The notes: generated by a model not told the origin, from the sequence alone. A stretch of 64,000 bases of DNA from Salvator merianae (GCA_003586115.2 QVOM02000025.1:86304688-86368687); one strand, 5' to 3'. Positions 23,047 to 33,901 are shown, counted from the first letter of the stretch. Numbers and translations: made by a program.

Positions 23047-23910
23047 ATGTTTCCACACTTACCTGTGGTAAGTCACTCACGTGGGATGGGATTAGCTGGA
23101 TCAGGCTGCTTCCAGAACCCATCCACGTGTCCTGGAACAATGCAGAATGGATGTACTGGAACAGCTGCTATGCCATCCCTAATGCTCACATGAGCTTCGG
23201 AACCAGCCTCTGCAAGCTCCTGTGGTAGGAAACAGTGTCTGTTCAAAGCCTTAAGGGTGGGTGATCACAGGCACTGGCCAGGTAATTGCTGGACATGGGG
23301 CATGTGCTTTTCCTCTGCATGTGTTTTCCCAGCCAGCGATTACCCGGCCAGCATCAGCGATCATCTGCCTTGAAGCTGTGAGCCACCACTGACAGGAACT
23401 AAAGTTCCTGGTTTCAGAGCTCCCTGGGGACTCATTCTGGCAGCACAATTTGGTATGCCACTGAAATGGGTCCCCCATTAAACCAGAACATGGAGGCATG
23501 CGGCATGTTTGCATGCTTCCGTGGTCTGATCGGTGGTGGCTACCGGCTTTAAGTCCGGGTGTTCGCGCCCCACGCAACGTGCACAATGGCTGTTCGCGGG
23601 GCCTCTGGGCCTCTGTACTGTCGCAGCAGATTGCCTAGTGCCCTGCTGTGGTGTACAGAGGCCTGGAGGCTCCGTGAACATCCATGGTGCTCTTTGCGCG
23701 GGGCGCGAACACCCGAGCTGGGCCTGATTTAGCAACAACTGGACCACTGGTGGATCTTTTTAAAAGGTCTGCCAGTATTTTGATCTAGATGACCATTTTG
23801 GACTGCCTAGTCTGGTCTATGCTCCATCCAGTGCAGATGGAGCATACTATCAGGGGTGTGTGGCCTTCCTTATGGTGGACCAGTGTGGGGAAGGCAGGCC
23901 TCTGGGCCCT
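23047..23910. mobile_element. GGGCC-type element, long type, with a nested palindrome
   Basis: The left end TGTTTCCACACTTACCTGTGG is a variant of the shared terminus. The interior has GGAACTAAAGTTCC and GAACATGGAGGCATG. It then has GGTCTGCCAGT..GATCTAGATGACC and CTATGCTCCATCCAGTGCAGATGGAGCATA. The P2 palindrome at 23,532-23,735 lies inside it, so P2 inserted later. The right terminus is blurred. Confidence 0.55.
23532..23735. mobile_element. Palindromic element, family P2, nested
   Basis: The left arm is GGTGGTGGCTACCGGCTTTAAG then GGGTGTTCGCGCCCC. The right arm is GGGGCGCGAACACCCGAGCTGG. The inner arms are GGGGCCTCTGGGCCTCTGTACTG and ACAGAGGCCTGGAGGC. It is a close relative of 14,424 and 50,125. 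Confidence 0.75.
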
Positions 23911-24502
23911 TTGCTGGAGCAGCACTGTCTAATTGTGCCTTTCGTGCAATATATTTTGGTAGATTTTTTTCCTAACTAAGATCCACAAAATATATTGGGA
24001 CCTGTCAGCTATTTGATATTGGTTTTTATTCCTGCAGACATCTCTCCTTCACATCATCAACAGTTTATTTATTCTAGTTTAGCAAGGGAAATTTTATGAA
24101 GTGAGAAAAAGACAGAAGATTGATATGAATTTTTCTTGGTGCAATAAAATGACAAACCATTCTGAAGGAGAAATTTTCAGGCCATTATTAAGTACTGAAT
24201 CAAGAACTGAATCATAAACTGTATTTTTCAAAGGAAAATGGAAAGCATCTAAAAATTAAATGTGATATATGATTAAAATATAAAACACATTTCCTAGAGT
24301 GTTTTAAAACATGTGAACACAACTCAAAGAGTTATAAACGAAATCTCGGAAGTCCCATGTATGCCTCTGGTTAAATTCATTAATCCTCGATGATCATTAT
24401 TTCCAACAAGCATATCAAAAATATTTTATAGTAAAGTAGCCTTGGCTCTGTTCACACACATTAAAAAAGTAGCTTAAAAGCTGCTTAGAGGTGATAGCAT
24501 TG
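23911..24502. other. Unassigned AT-rich stretch
   Basis: Nothing is recognised except a P3-like word (AGCTGCTTAGAGGTGATAGC) at 24,478-24,498. Confidence 0.35.
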
Positions 24503-25860
24503 GAACATAAGAGGAGCCCACCTGGATCAAGTCACAGCCCATCTAGACCAACATCTTGTCCTGTATGGTGGCCCATCAAATGCTAATGGACAGTCTCAAG
24601 TGGAAGATGAAGATGGAACCCTCGCATGCTCTCAACTCCTTACTAGTGGAATTTAGAGATAATCTCAAGAGATCTGATGTTCTACCCAGACCTTGGAGAT
24701 AAAGACAGTGGTGGTTGGGGCTGATGGGGCAGATAGCAAGGCAGATAAAAGGAAGTAAGACCGCAGGTCAGAGTGGTTAAGAGCTAATGGTGGGTGAAAC
24801 AATATAAAGCTCTTGACTCCCTGCAAGTGGCATTAAGCATCCTATCTATGGGCCTGTTCGCACTGTCCATGCTAGAATGTGCTAATTAGCACATTCTAGC
24901 GTGGAACAGACCCCATCGTGCAGACACCGTCTGCACGATGGGGCCTGAAAGCAGACCCCAAGCTGGATAATGGCGTTCACCAGTGCGAACGTCATCATCC
25001 GGCCTGATGCTCGCCACGCAGCGGCCTGCAAGCGTCAGGCTGCTTCCATGGTGACCGGGACGCCTGCGCGGAGATGACATCATCACGGCACGCCGCGCGG
25101 GCCTCCCGGTCGCCTTGCCAGTAGCCTGACGTTTTGCAGGCCGCTGCTGAGGCGACCGGCATTTGCGCCCACAATTGGGCACCAGAACGCCGGACCGGGT
25201 GCAGCGCCGCCTCATCCAGCATCCCTGGCCCGATTGCGGCGGCGTGGGCTTGATCGCAGCCTCGTACGGGCCCATTTGGCCCGTGCGAAGCGGCGGACTC
25301 CATTGCCCATCATGCATTCCGTGATCACATGATCGCGCAATGCATGATGGGCGGGCTGATCGCCCAGAAGATGGCTGCCGCCATGGATAGGAAGGTAGGT
25401 GCGAATGAATCCTCACCTGAAGCTCACTTTGAGCTTCAGGTGAGGATTCAGACAGCTACTTTCCTGTCTGGCGCTAGTAGCAATTGGCAGCGGATCAAGT
25501 CTGCTGCCGGTCGCTATGAGCGTCCACGTGTGCGAAAGCACTTGACTGGTGGGCGTTCCTGACGCTCACTACTGTCAAGTGTGAAAAGGCCCTATGTCTC
25601 CAACCCAGAATAATATGTAGGCATCCATTCTAGTAGCCACTGATGCACCTGACTTCCATGAATTTGTCTAACCCTCTCTTAAAGCCATCCAAGCTGGTAA
25701 CCATCACCACCTCCTCAGGTAATAACTTCCATAAACCAAAGACTCATAGCATAAAAAAAAGAGTTCCTCTTATTAGTCCTAAATTTCCTGTCCAGTATGT
25801 GAATGCTAGTGTCCCCACCCAACTTCTAAACCACATTTAAGGTCATTAAACGTCTCTCTG
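24503..25860 (-). repeat. CR1-like LINE 3' tail(s), split by a DNA element
   Basis: The tail (AACATAAGAGGAGCCC.., CCCATCTAGACC..) begins at 24,503. A second start is visible at about 24,793 (CTCTTGACTCCCTGCAAGTGG). The tail is interrupted at 24,849 and resumes at 25,593 (TATGTCTCCAACCC.., GGCATCCATTCTAGTAGCC), running to about 25,860. The interruption is the 743-bp element at 24,850-25,592. Confidence 0.8.
24850..25592. mobile_element. 743-bp GC- and CpG-rich GGGCC-terminus element with a 3-bp target duplication
   Basis: It starts GGGCCTGTTCGCACTGTCC and ends CAAGTGTGAAAAGGCCC, with TAT directly repeated on both sides (24,847-24,849 and 25,593-25,595). It sits inside a LINE tail. Removing the element and one TAT leaves a sequence whose length matches the same tail at 37,450 and 20,110, which supports a 3-bp duplication. 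The interior is a chain of local palindromes: GTGCTAATTAGCAC, CATCGTGCAGACACCGTCTGCACGATG, GCGCAATGCATGATGGGC with its inverted partner, and CTGAAGCTCACTTTGAGCTTCAG. It is strikingly CpG-rich against the AT-rich surroundings. The 176- and 102-residue minus-strand open frames only reflect this composition. Confidence 0.88.
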
Positions 25861-26121
25861 CATTACATGAAACTGTCACCTCTTAAGGAAACAGGTGAGT
25901 TAAAGGTATCCTGTTCTTCTGCTCCTAGTTTCCAGGATATGTTGGAGCATATGTGATATATTTGTTTAGATGCTCCTGCCTGCTAGACATTCTAGCAAGA
26001 TAGCAGATTTTTTTGAATTCATAGGCAACCAGAATACAGATTTGGATAATTGGAGCATTTATTCAGAAACAGTACAGAGCAAAAGACAGATTAGCTGCCA
26101 GTATAACTCATATCCCAAGTC
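25861..26121. other. Unassigned non-coding stretch
   Basis: Nothing is recognised. Confidence 0.3.
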
Positions 26122-26124
26122 AAA

Positions 26125-26180
<56 letters not shown>

Positions 26181-26183
26181 AAA
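26122..26183 (+). repeat. Microsatellite (AAAG)n-(AG)n
   Basis: About ten AAAG/GAAA units run into an AG run. The Lys-Glu and Ser-Leu-Phe translations come from it. Confidence 0.97.
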
Positions 26184-26644
26184 GTATGCAACCTGACTCT
26201 TCTTCTGCCAACAGGAACTCCAAAAATGTTGACAGGTACACCCCGATCTGGCTACTTGTGCACAACACCTCCCAGACAGGTTTGTGTCGAGGGTCAGAGC
26301 ATGAGGTCCAGAAATGGCACTTAATAGACCCTGGACATAATCAACCACACCTGTGTGCTTAATAAGATGTGAGATTATCTGTTATCTTACTCCTGTCAAG
26401 GATAAAATTGGATGATCTTGGATAAGAGTGCAAGGAGGAATCTTCCCATCTTGGCCAGCTGTTAGATATCAAGATATAGAAGGGTAAATTTGCCAAAGAC
26501 ACAGGATGGAGCAATATTAGGCTTCAAAAGGATAATCAGAAATACATAGAAGATTTGAGATTTCCGCATATAGATATATTTTATACGTTTGGAAAAAAGA
26601 GACACACCACTAACTTATCTTCCAGTCAGTCACAACCACTACAA
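26184..26644. other. Unassigned non-coding stretch
   Basis: Nothing is recognised. Confidence 0.3.
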
Positions 26645-26760
26645 CTATTAACATTTATACCCCTCCCTGTACCCAAAGGTCTCAGGGCGTGTTACAACGG
26701 TTCAGCTATGTGAAAGCAAAAATCAGTTATTAGTACAAAGAAGCCATCAGGTTGTATAGA
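26645..26760 (-). mobile_element. L2-like LINE 3' tail fragment
   Basis: TTTATACCCCTCCCTGTACCC and AAAGGTCTCAGGGCGTGTTACAAC are the minus-strand 3' tail box seen at 12,959 and 22,655. Confidence 0.7.
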
Positions 26761-27960
26761 GTAATATGCTAAAGAAAAAGCAATAGTTCCTGTAGAGGAA
26801 AGTAGGAATAGCTCACAGCATTACTGACTGAAATGAACTGTGGGGCATCATTTTAACTCTCCTCGTTCTTAAAATAATAATAAAACACAAGGAAAATAGT
26901 TAAATGGTACTATGTAACTTCAGAAGGCCCACATGGCATTCTTCTTCCCTTATTTCCACAACCATTATTGCTCAAGAAAAATTGCATCAGCCATGTGAAC
27001 TCAGCCAAAGAGATTAAGAAAAGAAAGTACCTAACCAAAGTGCTCTATAGTGCTCAAAGTCCAGGGATATCTTTTTGCTGGTATTTTCATTAATAGGCTA
27101 AGTAAAGAAATGTCAAGTGTCATAAAAATATACTGGTTTCACATGTCCTTTAAAACGTCTAGTTTTGTGAGATCATTCTTCCATTGTTATAATATGCCAC
27201 ACCTTGCTAAGTCAACGAGAAATGATGAAAAGTAATGTGATATTTATGGCAAACCTATTAGCCCTCCAGCTGACACTAACAAGAAATGTACCCAATCTTT
27301 TGAAAGTGTTCTTAAATTGGCTTCTGGTTAGAGATGCAACAAGCACAGGTTTGTTACAAATGATTTTATAACTCATTCAGGGAGAAAACACTAGAAGAGA
27401 CTTGGATGCAAAACTCCTGGTATTTGTCCCCTGTAAAAGGTCCTGTTAACCCAGAAGAAAACAGCAGGTGTCCAAGATCAGGGTAGACATGGACCGTTTC
27501 TGCACTGGCCAGTATACTGGCCAAGACATACTAGGCCCCTGTTATGCACATAGTGATGAGGTCTGGCAGAGACCCTGCTCCCACTGGCATGCTTCATCTG
27601 CATTGAACAGAGGCATGGAGTGGGATAGGAAAATGGCGTCACATTCCACTCCTCCGCTAGACCTATTAAAAGCAGTCCACAAATACACTACTGATGACAT
27701 ACCAGAACACTAAGGGCATGCGGACAGCCCTTTCTGCATGGTCAAAAAAGCCCCAGCTGGAGACTTTGAAGCTTCCAGGGATGGGTCTGGATGGGCTATC
27801 TGCAATGCTGACAGCCCGTTGTGCAGATTAGTAGTAGCCCAGCCCTCCTTCACATAGGATACCTGTGTCATGAGGAAACAGTCATGAATCACACAACTGA
27901 ACCTTATTTGAGCAATGCAGAAGTACCTTTAATAAGAATCTCAGCCCAGCTGGTCACATA
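26761..27960. other. Unassigned AT-rich stretch
   Basis: A weak GGGCC-type trace lies at 27,490-27,530 (CCGTTTCTGCACTGGCC). I see no gene. Confidence 0.35.
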
Positions 27961-28654
27961 GGGTGTGTTCAGACAGGCTATTTTGGTCACCTTCTGAGTG
28001 CATCTAAGCCAGGGAGACCATAAAGTCTTACCTGGATGTCACCCTTGCGCCTTTCCATGGTTGCCTGGGTCAACTCTTCCATTTTCACCCTTTCAGTGTT
28101 CTTGGATCACCTTAGAGCTGAGCAGGGAGTGCCTCAACCAATCACAGCCTTGCAGGAACCCCCGAGACAATAGCACAGGAAGGGAGTGGCACCAGAGAGC
28201 TCTTGCAGGCATGGGAAAACTTTTGAAGATCAAAGGGAAAAAAATAACTCCTATCCTGCCTTCTGTACTTAAAAAGCACAGAGGTGTGGGAGAGAGAGAA
28301 TGAGTGAAACATTTCACTAACGCATCGGGAAATCGGAGAAGAAGGGAGGGGTACCAGCGAGCTCTTTTCATTGCCTTCTTTACATTAGAAAAGCACAATT
28401 TCTCATAACAGGAAGGGAAGAGAGAGAGAGAGACTTGATGTTTCTTTTGCAAACAGAAAAACCAGGCAGTTAAGGAGTTAAGGACTTGGAAACTGCTTGA
28501 GCAGAGAGGCAGGGAGTGGTCAATCAGTGAGCAGTTGCATTGCTGAATCACCTCATCAGGTAACTGTGTGTGGAAGGCTTTTCTCCTGTGCGCCCAGGAA
28601 TTATTTGCTCCTTTTATGCAGGAGATTTTAAAAATCACTAGTCTGAACACACCC
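27961..28654. mobile_element. 694-bp DNA element with GGGTGTGTTCAGAC termini
   Basis: The left end is GGGTGTGTTCAGACAGGC and the right end is GTCTGAACACACCC, so the terminal inverted repeats match over 14 bp. ATA is directly repeated at both junctions (27,958-27,960 and 28,655-28,657). A 3-bp duplication with a G-rich terminus suggests a PIF/Harbinger-like mechanism. The 209-residue minus-strand open frame runs out through the right terminus to 28,722 and resembles no transposase, so I treat it as accidental. Confidence 0.8.
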
Positions 28655-29520
28655 ATAAATACAATGCTTTCATACAGTTGATAAAATGTGACTTTGTTTA
28701 ATAGAATCTCAGATACTTTCAATCACGTGATTTGGCTCTGAGATGCCAATGGCTTACAGTGGTTGATGGAGTCACCCTTCTGCAGCATCACTGACTTACG
28801 TTTGTAGATTCCCTCCACAGTTCCCAGATCTCCCCCCCCTCCCCATTTTCTAGTCTAGCATTCTGTTCTCACAGTGGCCACCTCCTGCTGCCATCAGAGC
28901 TAACAGTCATTGTTAGCCCCAACTTCCATGAATTGGCCCAACCCTCTGTTGAAATTTTCAAGCTGGTAGCCAACACCACAACTTGTGGTAGCAATTCCAA
29001 AGTTTAACTATACATTGTGTTAAAAGAAATCCTTTTGTCTGATTCATCCAGAATTTAGTTTCAATGGGTGAGCTCTGGTTTTAGTATTCTGAGAAAGGCA
29101 GAAAAACTTCTTTATCCACACCATGCATAATTTTATACACCACTATATTGTCTCTTCTTACTCAACTCCTTTTTTAGACTAAAAAGTCACAGATATTGCA
29201 ACCTTTCCTCACAGGAAAGCTCCTTCAGTCTTTTCTTCATCTTAATTACCTTCCTCTGAGCCTTCTCCAATTTTACTATGTCCTTTTTGAGATGCAGGGA
29301 CCAAAACTTCACACAGTATTCCACATGTGCCAACGTTGATTTGTACAAGGGCATTATAATATTAGCAACTCCATTTTCACTACCATTTTTTATTATTTCT
29401 ACCATTCTATTGATCTTTTTTTATAGTGGGTTCACACTCTGTTGACACTTCCATTGAACTATCATTATTACCCCATGATCGTTTTCCTGATCAATCATCA
29501 TCTGTCTTGAATCCATTAGT

Positions 29521-29648
29521 GTATATGAATAGTTAGAATTTAGCTCCAATATGCATCACTATTGATCATGTGCAATATGCATCACTATTGATCATGTGCA
29601 TGTATATGAATAGTTAGAATTTAGCTCCAATATGCATCACTATTGATG
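29521..29648. repeat. Local tandem duplication inside the LINE
   Basis: GTATATGAATAGTTAG.. at 29,521 repeats from 29,602, an 81-bp offset. Inside the first unit, a 26-bp segment containing ATATGCATCACTATTG is itself duplicated. Confidence 0.9.
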
Positions 29649-30456
29649 CTATTTCATTGCCCAGTCTCTCAATGTGTAAAGATTTGGTGTCATCAGCAAA
29701 CTTTGGTATTTCAACGGTCTGACCAGACTCCATATCATTTTTATGTTGAAAAGGACCAGTCCCAGGACAGAAACTTGTGCGATCTCACTCATTATACTTT
29801 TCCATTGTGAGAAATGCCAATTTATGCTACTTACTGTTTTCTATTCTTTAACAAGTTGTTTATCCATAATAGGACCTGGTTTTTTATCCCATGATTACAG
29901 ATAAGTCTTTGATGAGGGACTTTATCAAAAGCTTTTTGAAAATCTAAGTAGATTATGTCTATAAGCTCATCTTTATCAGCTTGCATGTTAACACACTAAA
30001 AATTCTAGAAGATTAGTTAGACAGGACTTTCCCTTACAGAAGCTATGTTGGTTATCTTTGTGCAAGGCCTGTTACTCCAATTGTTTGGAAATGTCTTTAA
30101 TAATGGTTTCCACTATCTTCCCTAGAATGAATGTTAAGTTGACAGGCCTGTAATTTCCTGAGTCTCCTTATGTTAGTCACTGTTCAGTTTCCAACCACAG
30201 ATCCTGAGGACAATGACAAGTTGCATATTTTTGTAAGGTCTGCAACCTCAGCTTTAAACTCTTTAATAACACTTGAGTGCATGCCATCAGGGCTTGGTGA
30301 ATTGTTAATGCTTTTTTTGGCAATACAGTCTATCACTTCTTCTCTTGTCACCATTATTTCCTTAGTTCCTCAGACTCCCTTCCTGAGAATGGGACCTCAG
30401 TCATCTGTCCAAATTCTCTTCTGTGAAGACAGTTTCGAAGAAATCATTTAACTTTT

Positions 30457-30651
30457 TTTTAAAAGTTTATTTAAGGTATGTAAAATTACACTAGATTCAA
30501 AAATTCATAAACTAATATTTTTACTACTGACTTCTTCCTTCTTCCAAAGTTTCTTCTATATATCATAATTCTTACCCCCCTCGATCACTTTCAGTTCTTT
30601 TCTTCTACGGATTGTCTTCTTTCCTCTTCATTCTTCAAATCCAGGAATCAC
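30457..30651 (-). mobile_element. L1-type LINE 3' end, nested in the CR1-like LINE
   Basis: On the minus strand this is a 3' UTR fragment with a short poly-A (poly-T on the plus strand). It is flanked by near-identical 17-bp repeats, GAAATCATTTAACTTTT (30,440-30,456) and GAAATCATTCAGCTTTT (30,652-30,668). The same 3' UTR appears at 55,406 (TACTACTGACTTC.TCCTTC, TCTTCAAATCCAG.AATCAC). Long target duplications plus poly-A are L1 hallmarks. The insertion post-dates the host LINE. Confidence 0.82.
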
Positions 30652-32203
30652 GAAATCATTCAGCTTTTCCGTAATTTCCTTTTCTGGTTTTAGTACATCT
30701 TTTACTCCCCCATTTTCCAAGGGACCAACAGCCTCCCTAGCTGGCTTCCTGCTTCTAATATATTTAAAGATTTTATTATTATCATTCTCTACAGTTTTGA
30801 CAATATTTCCCTCAATTTCATTTTTTTTTTTTTTTTTTGCTTTTCTCACTACTTCTTTGCATTTCTTTTGCCAAAGTTTGTGTTCCTTTTTTGTTTTCTT
30901 CATTAGGAGAAGTCTTCCACTTTCTAAAAGATACATTCTTGCCCGTAATAGCTTCCTTGACCTCACTAGTAAACCGTGTAGGCCTTTTCACGGCTTTGGA
31001 GGTCCTCTTTATTATTTTCAGAATACATTGAAAACTGAGGTCTATTACTGTGCTTTTAAACAACAGCCAAGTTTTCTAAAGAGAGTTTGCCCTCTTGACT
31101 TTCCTTTGACTTTCCTTTCTATCAGACTTCTCAATTATGAGAAGTTGTCCTTTTTGAAATCTAAAGTAAGTGTTTTGGACTTGCTTTGTAAGTCTTCACA
31201 CTTATAAATCATGAATTTTATTGCATTAAGATTACTCTTCCCAGTTGGTTCTACAACTGTCACTTCTTTCACCAAATTCTGGGTGCCATGTAAGACTAAG
31301 TTCAGTATTGATTCATCCCTCAATTAACTAGCCCCGCACACAGTCATGATATCGAAGAGAACATTTACTCAGTCTATGTGTTGGTAATTGAAGACTTTCA
31401 TTATCACAAAACTTCCACTTTGGGATGCTGCTCTCATTTCCTTCTCGATCTCCAGAACTCCTCGAGTATCTTGGTTAGGAGGGTGATAGTATACTCCTAG
31501 TAGTAACCTACTTTTATGACCCAATATCCCCACTCCCAGTGATTCTGTGGAATGATCTACCTCATTGCAGATCTCAAGTAAATTTGATTCAATAGTCTCT
31601 TTAACATACAGTGCAACACCTCCTCCAGTATGCCCTTCTCTATCTTTCTTATAGAGTTTGTAATTGTGCCCCGCTGATTCTCACTACCCCACCAGGTTTC
31701 AGTTACGCCTACTATATCTATATTTTCTTCTGAAACCAAGCATTTCCATAGAAACACTGGTATACAGCATGTCCCTCTGTATCCTTTTGACTTCTGCCAT
31801 TTTCCTCAGTTCATTTGAATCTCCGTGACTACTCATCACATCTAACTACACCTTCATTGCCTATTTTTCCCACTTATCCTTTAGGACACACATAAATCTT
31901 ATTATCATCTTTCCTAAATAATGATTTATCCTGGACCAGATTTTCTTCTGCTCCTCTTGGCTTTCCCCCTCCTATTAGTTTAAAAGCTGCTCTGCTACCT
32001 TTTTGATTTTAAGCGCCAGCAGTTTGTCCCCATTTTGGTTAAACTGGAGCCCTTCTTTCCTATAAATGCATGGCATTTCCCAAAATGTTCTCCAATGCCT
32101 AACAAATAGGAAACTCTTTTGCCTGCACCACTGTCTCATCCACACATTGAAACATTTTAACTCTGCCTGCTTTCCTTACCCTGCACATGAAACTAGTAGC
32201 ATT

Positions 32204-33128
32204 TCAGAGAAAGCTACCATGAAAAGTCCTGGCTTTCAGCTTCCTGCCTAGCAAGGTAAATTTAGTTTGCAGGACTTCCTGACTACATTTTAGGACATCT
32301 TTGGTGTCTATATGCACCAAAACTGCTGACTCTTCCTCAGCATTATCTAGCACCCTGTCTAGATAGTGTGTGATGTCCACAAATGTTGCACCTGGAAGGC
32401 AAGTCACCATGCGGACAGCATGCCCTCTACATACCCCACTGTCTGCATTTCTTGCACCAAGCACATACTCACAATGGGCATTTTTGCACTTACCATAGTG
32501 GAATGGTTTAATTAGCAGGTTTCAGGCCAGTGAAGATGGAGTCTGTTGCATGCTGTACACACTTGCCAGCCAGGGAAATGACTCCAAGCTGACCAGAAGA
32601 GGGAGCAGTGCAAATGGGAATCCACTAGGCAGGAAGTGAGGTCATGTATCATAGAGGCATGAATGCGAACATAGAGCTAGTAATCCGAAACATAGAGCTA
32701 CTACTTCAAAGTTAGAGCAGCTTCTTTTGGAGCTGTCTTTGAAACGGCAGCTGGGTTACTGCAAAAGGGCAAAGCCAAAAGGGCAAACTGGGTTGCGAAG
32801 CGGCAGACAGTGCCTGCACGGCCTTGCCAGCCCCTTTCCACTACCATTTCAAACCAGGAAGCAGTGTGAACATACCTCCTCCCATCTGCGCTTGATCACG
32901 CAGGTCAGAATCAGGACAGCAAATTGCTAGTCCAGCCTTCCTCAGCTTCAGGTGAGTATCAGGTGCACCTCGGTGCAATTCAGGACTGCTGGGACTGTTA
33001 ACGAGTGCAGACACACTTGACTAGTGAGAGAATAAGAATGTTCTTCTTGCTAAGTGCGAAAACGGCCATCCTCTGCCCAGACAGTCAAACATGTGACACT
33101 CAGTGCAGTACACCACATATGTCCCACA
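32204..33128 (-). pseudogene. CR1-like LINE ORF1 (GDSL-like segment), split by a DNA element
   Basis: CR1-clade ORF1 proteins bind the LINE RNA and often carry a GDSL-esterase-like domain. Minus-strand 32,464-32,204 encodes CRGHAVRMVTCLPGA, then ITHYLDRVL and VLVHIDTKDVLKC. This parallels the CLPGARIKDV..LLIHVGTNDTA region of the intact-like CR1 at 60,374-60,802. Reading upstream across the inserted 592-bp element (32,476-33,067), the frame stays open without a stop into ..YCTECHMFDC.., a Cys pair like that at the start of CR1 ORF1. The coiled-coil part is missing or unrecognisable, so an internal deletion is likely. The family assignment is firm for the GDSL part and weak for the Cys part. 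Confidence 0.65.
32476..33067. mobile_element. 592-bp GGGCC-terminus element inserted in LINE ORF1
   Basis: The left end is GGGCATTTTTGCACTTACC and the right end is GCTAAGTGCGAAAACGGCC, inverted over 16 bp with a few mismatches. The interior has no transposase. A second copy of the same interior lies at 38,817-39,355 in the same orientation (shared TTAATTAGCAGG/CTAATTAGCAGG, GGCCAGTGAAGATGGAGTC, CTGCGCTTGATC and TAGCCTTCC.CAGCTTCAGG). Confidence 0.85.
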
Positions 33129-33378
33129 CCTCTGCTGGCTTTTTACCTTCATATCTTTTTAGAAATTGAAAAAAGAAAAAGAAAAAGGAAGAATCCCTTC
33201 TACTAAACCCCAAAGAACATTAAGAGTATCGCCCAACTCTATTGTGAGCTTCACCTGTTGACTGCCTTAAAATATCATCCAGATAACTGGGGTTTCTTTT
33301 CTGTTATGTTTGAAGCACCAGAGATTCAGATCTCAAGCTGCTGTTGGAGTTTCTCAGCTGGACTGCTCCTGCTACAAA

Positions 33379-33901
33379 GGGCCTGTTCACACTTAGCGAG
33401 TACTACATTTCAGAAAGCTCACTAGAACACAGGATTCGCACTTGCAAACAGCCCCAGCTGGCCCGAAATCTACCGAAGCCCACCTGATGCTTACCTGAAT
33501 CCAAGCAGCTGTGGTCAACTAAATTGTAATCTCTAACCCAACCTGTGCAATCAGATGAGGATCAGGGAAGGTGCATTCGCACCATTTCCAGGTTCAAAAT
33601 GGTGGCGCAGCGGGGTGGGGCCGGTGGGGTAGTGCAGGTGCAGTCTGACGGTTTAGACCCCGGTTCAAACCTTGGGGTCCGGACCCTGGTGGCCTTTTTG
33701 GACACAAGTTTGAATACAGACCCTCTGGGTTCAAACACTGCTACTGAAATAGTGCACTCCCATTCGCATTGTATCCAGTGCTGGTTGCCTTCCGGAGCAT
33801 TCCAGAGCTGAAAGGTGCGAAGACCCTTCTCTCTACCTGAACCTGATGGGCCCGAACTGTGCTAGTTAGACCATTATACTGTCATAAGTGCGAACAGGCC
33901 C
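33379..33901. mobile_element. 523-bp GGGCC-terminus element, both ends intact
   Basis: The left end GGGCCTGTTCACACTTA and the right end TAAGTGCGAACAGGCCC are inverted over 17 bp with one mismatch. This is the best-preserved statement of the shared terminus in the window. The interior is unrelated to the neighbours. No convincing target duplication is visible. Confidence 0.85.

Larger units (their letters stand above)
29187..31757 (-). pseudogene. CR1-like LINE ORF2 (endonuclease-reverse transcriptase), broken
   Basis: ORF2 supplies the endonuclease that nicks target DNA and the reverse transcriptase that copies the LINE RNA into it. Read from 31,757 downwards, the remnants are, in order: endonuclease motif NIDIVGVTETWWG; endonuclease C-terminal part with LVKEVTVVEP (31,135-31,323); a lysine-rich linker (about 30,660-31,063); reverse-transcriptase block SPDGMH (about 30,240-30,310); LDFQKAFDKVPH (about 29,895-29,960); catalytic FADDTK (about 29,680-29,703); and a C-terminal HVEYCVKFW segment (29,187-29,405). 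Many frameshifts and stops separate them. The frame is broken by an L1 tail at 30,457-30,651 and by a partial tandem duplication at 29,521-29,648. It cannot make a protein. Confidence 0.85.
28851..33130 (-). mobile_element. Long decayed CR1-like LINE with two nested insertions
   Basis: Reading the minus strand from 33,130 down to 28,851 gives decayed ORF1, the endonuclease and reverse-transcriptase parts of ORF2, and a 3' UTR identical in type to the short tail repeats across this window. ORF1 includes a GDSL-like segment. The final 3' octamers are missing. A 592-bp DNA element (32,476-33,067) interrupts ORF1, and an L1 tail (30,457-30,651) interrupts ORF2. The 5' end is not resolved. This copy identifies the source family of the tail repeats. 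Confidence 0.85.

Noticed and set aside
24886..25416. 176- and 102-residue minus-strand open frames
   Set aside because: Stop codons are rare only because the element is GC-rich. The frames cover palindromes and carry no protein motif.
24850..25592. CRISPR-like or rRNA-like interpretation of the regular hairpins
   Set aside because: No equal repeats with unique spacers and no rRNA signature were seen. The hairpins are local palindromes between transposon termini.
28093..28722. 209-residue minus-strand open frame
   Set aside because: It lies mostly in a 694-bp non-autonomous DNA element and runs out through its terminus. There is no transposase or other motif, and the composition is low in charged residues with a Ser/Leu/Phe bias.
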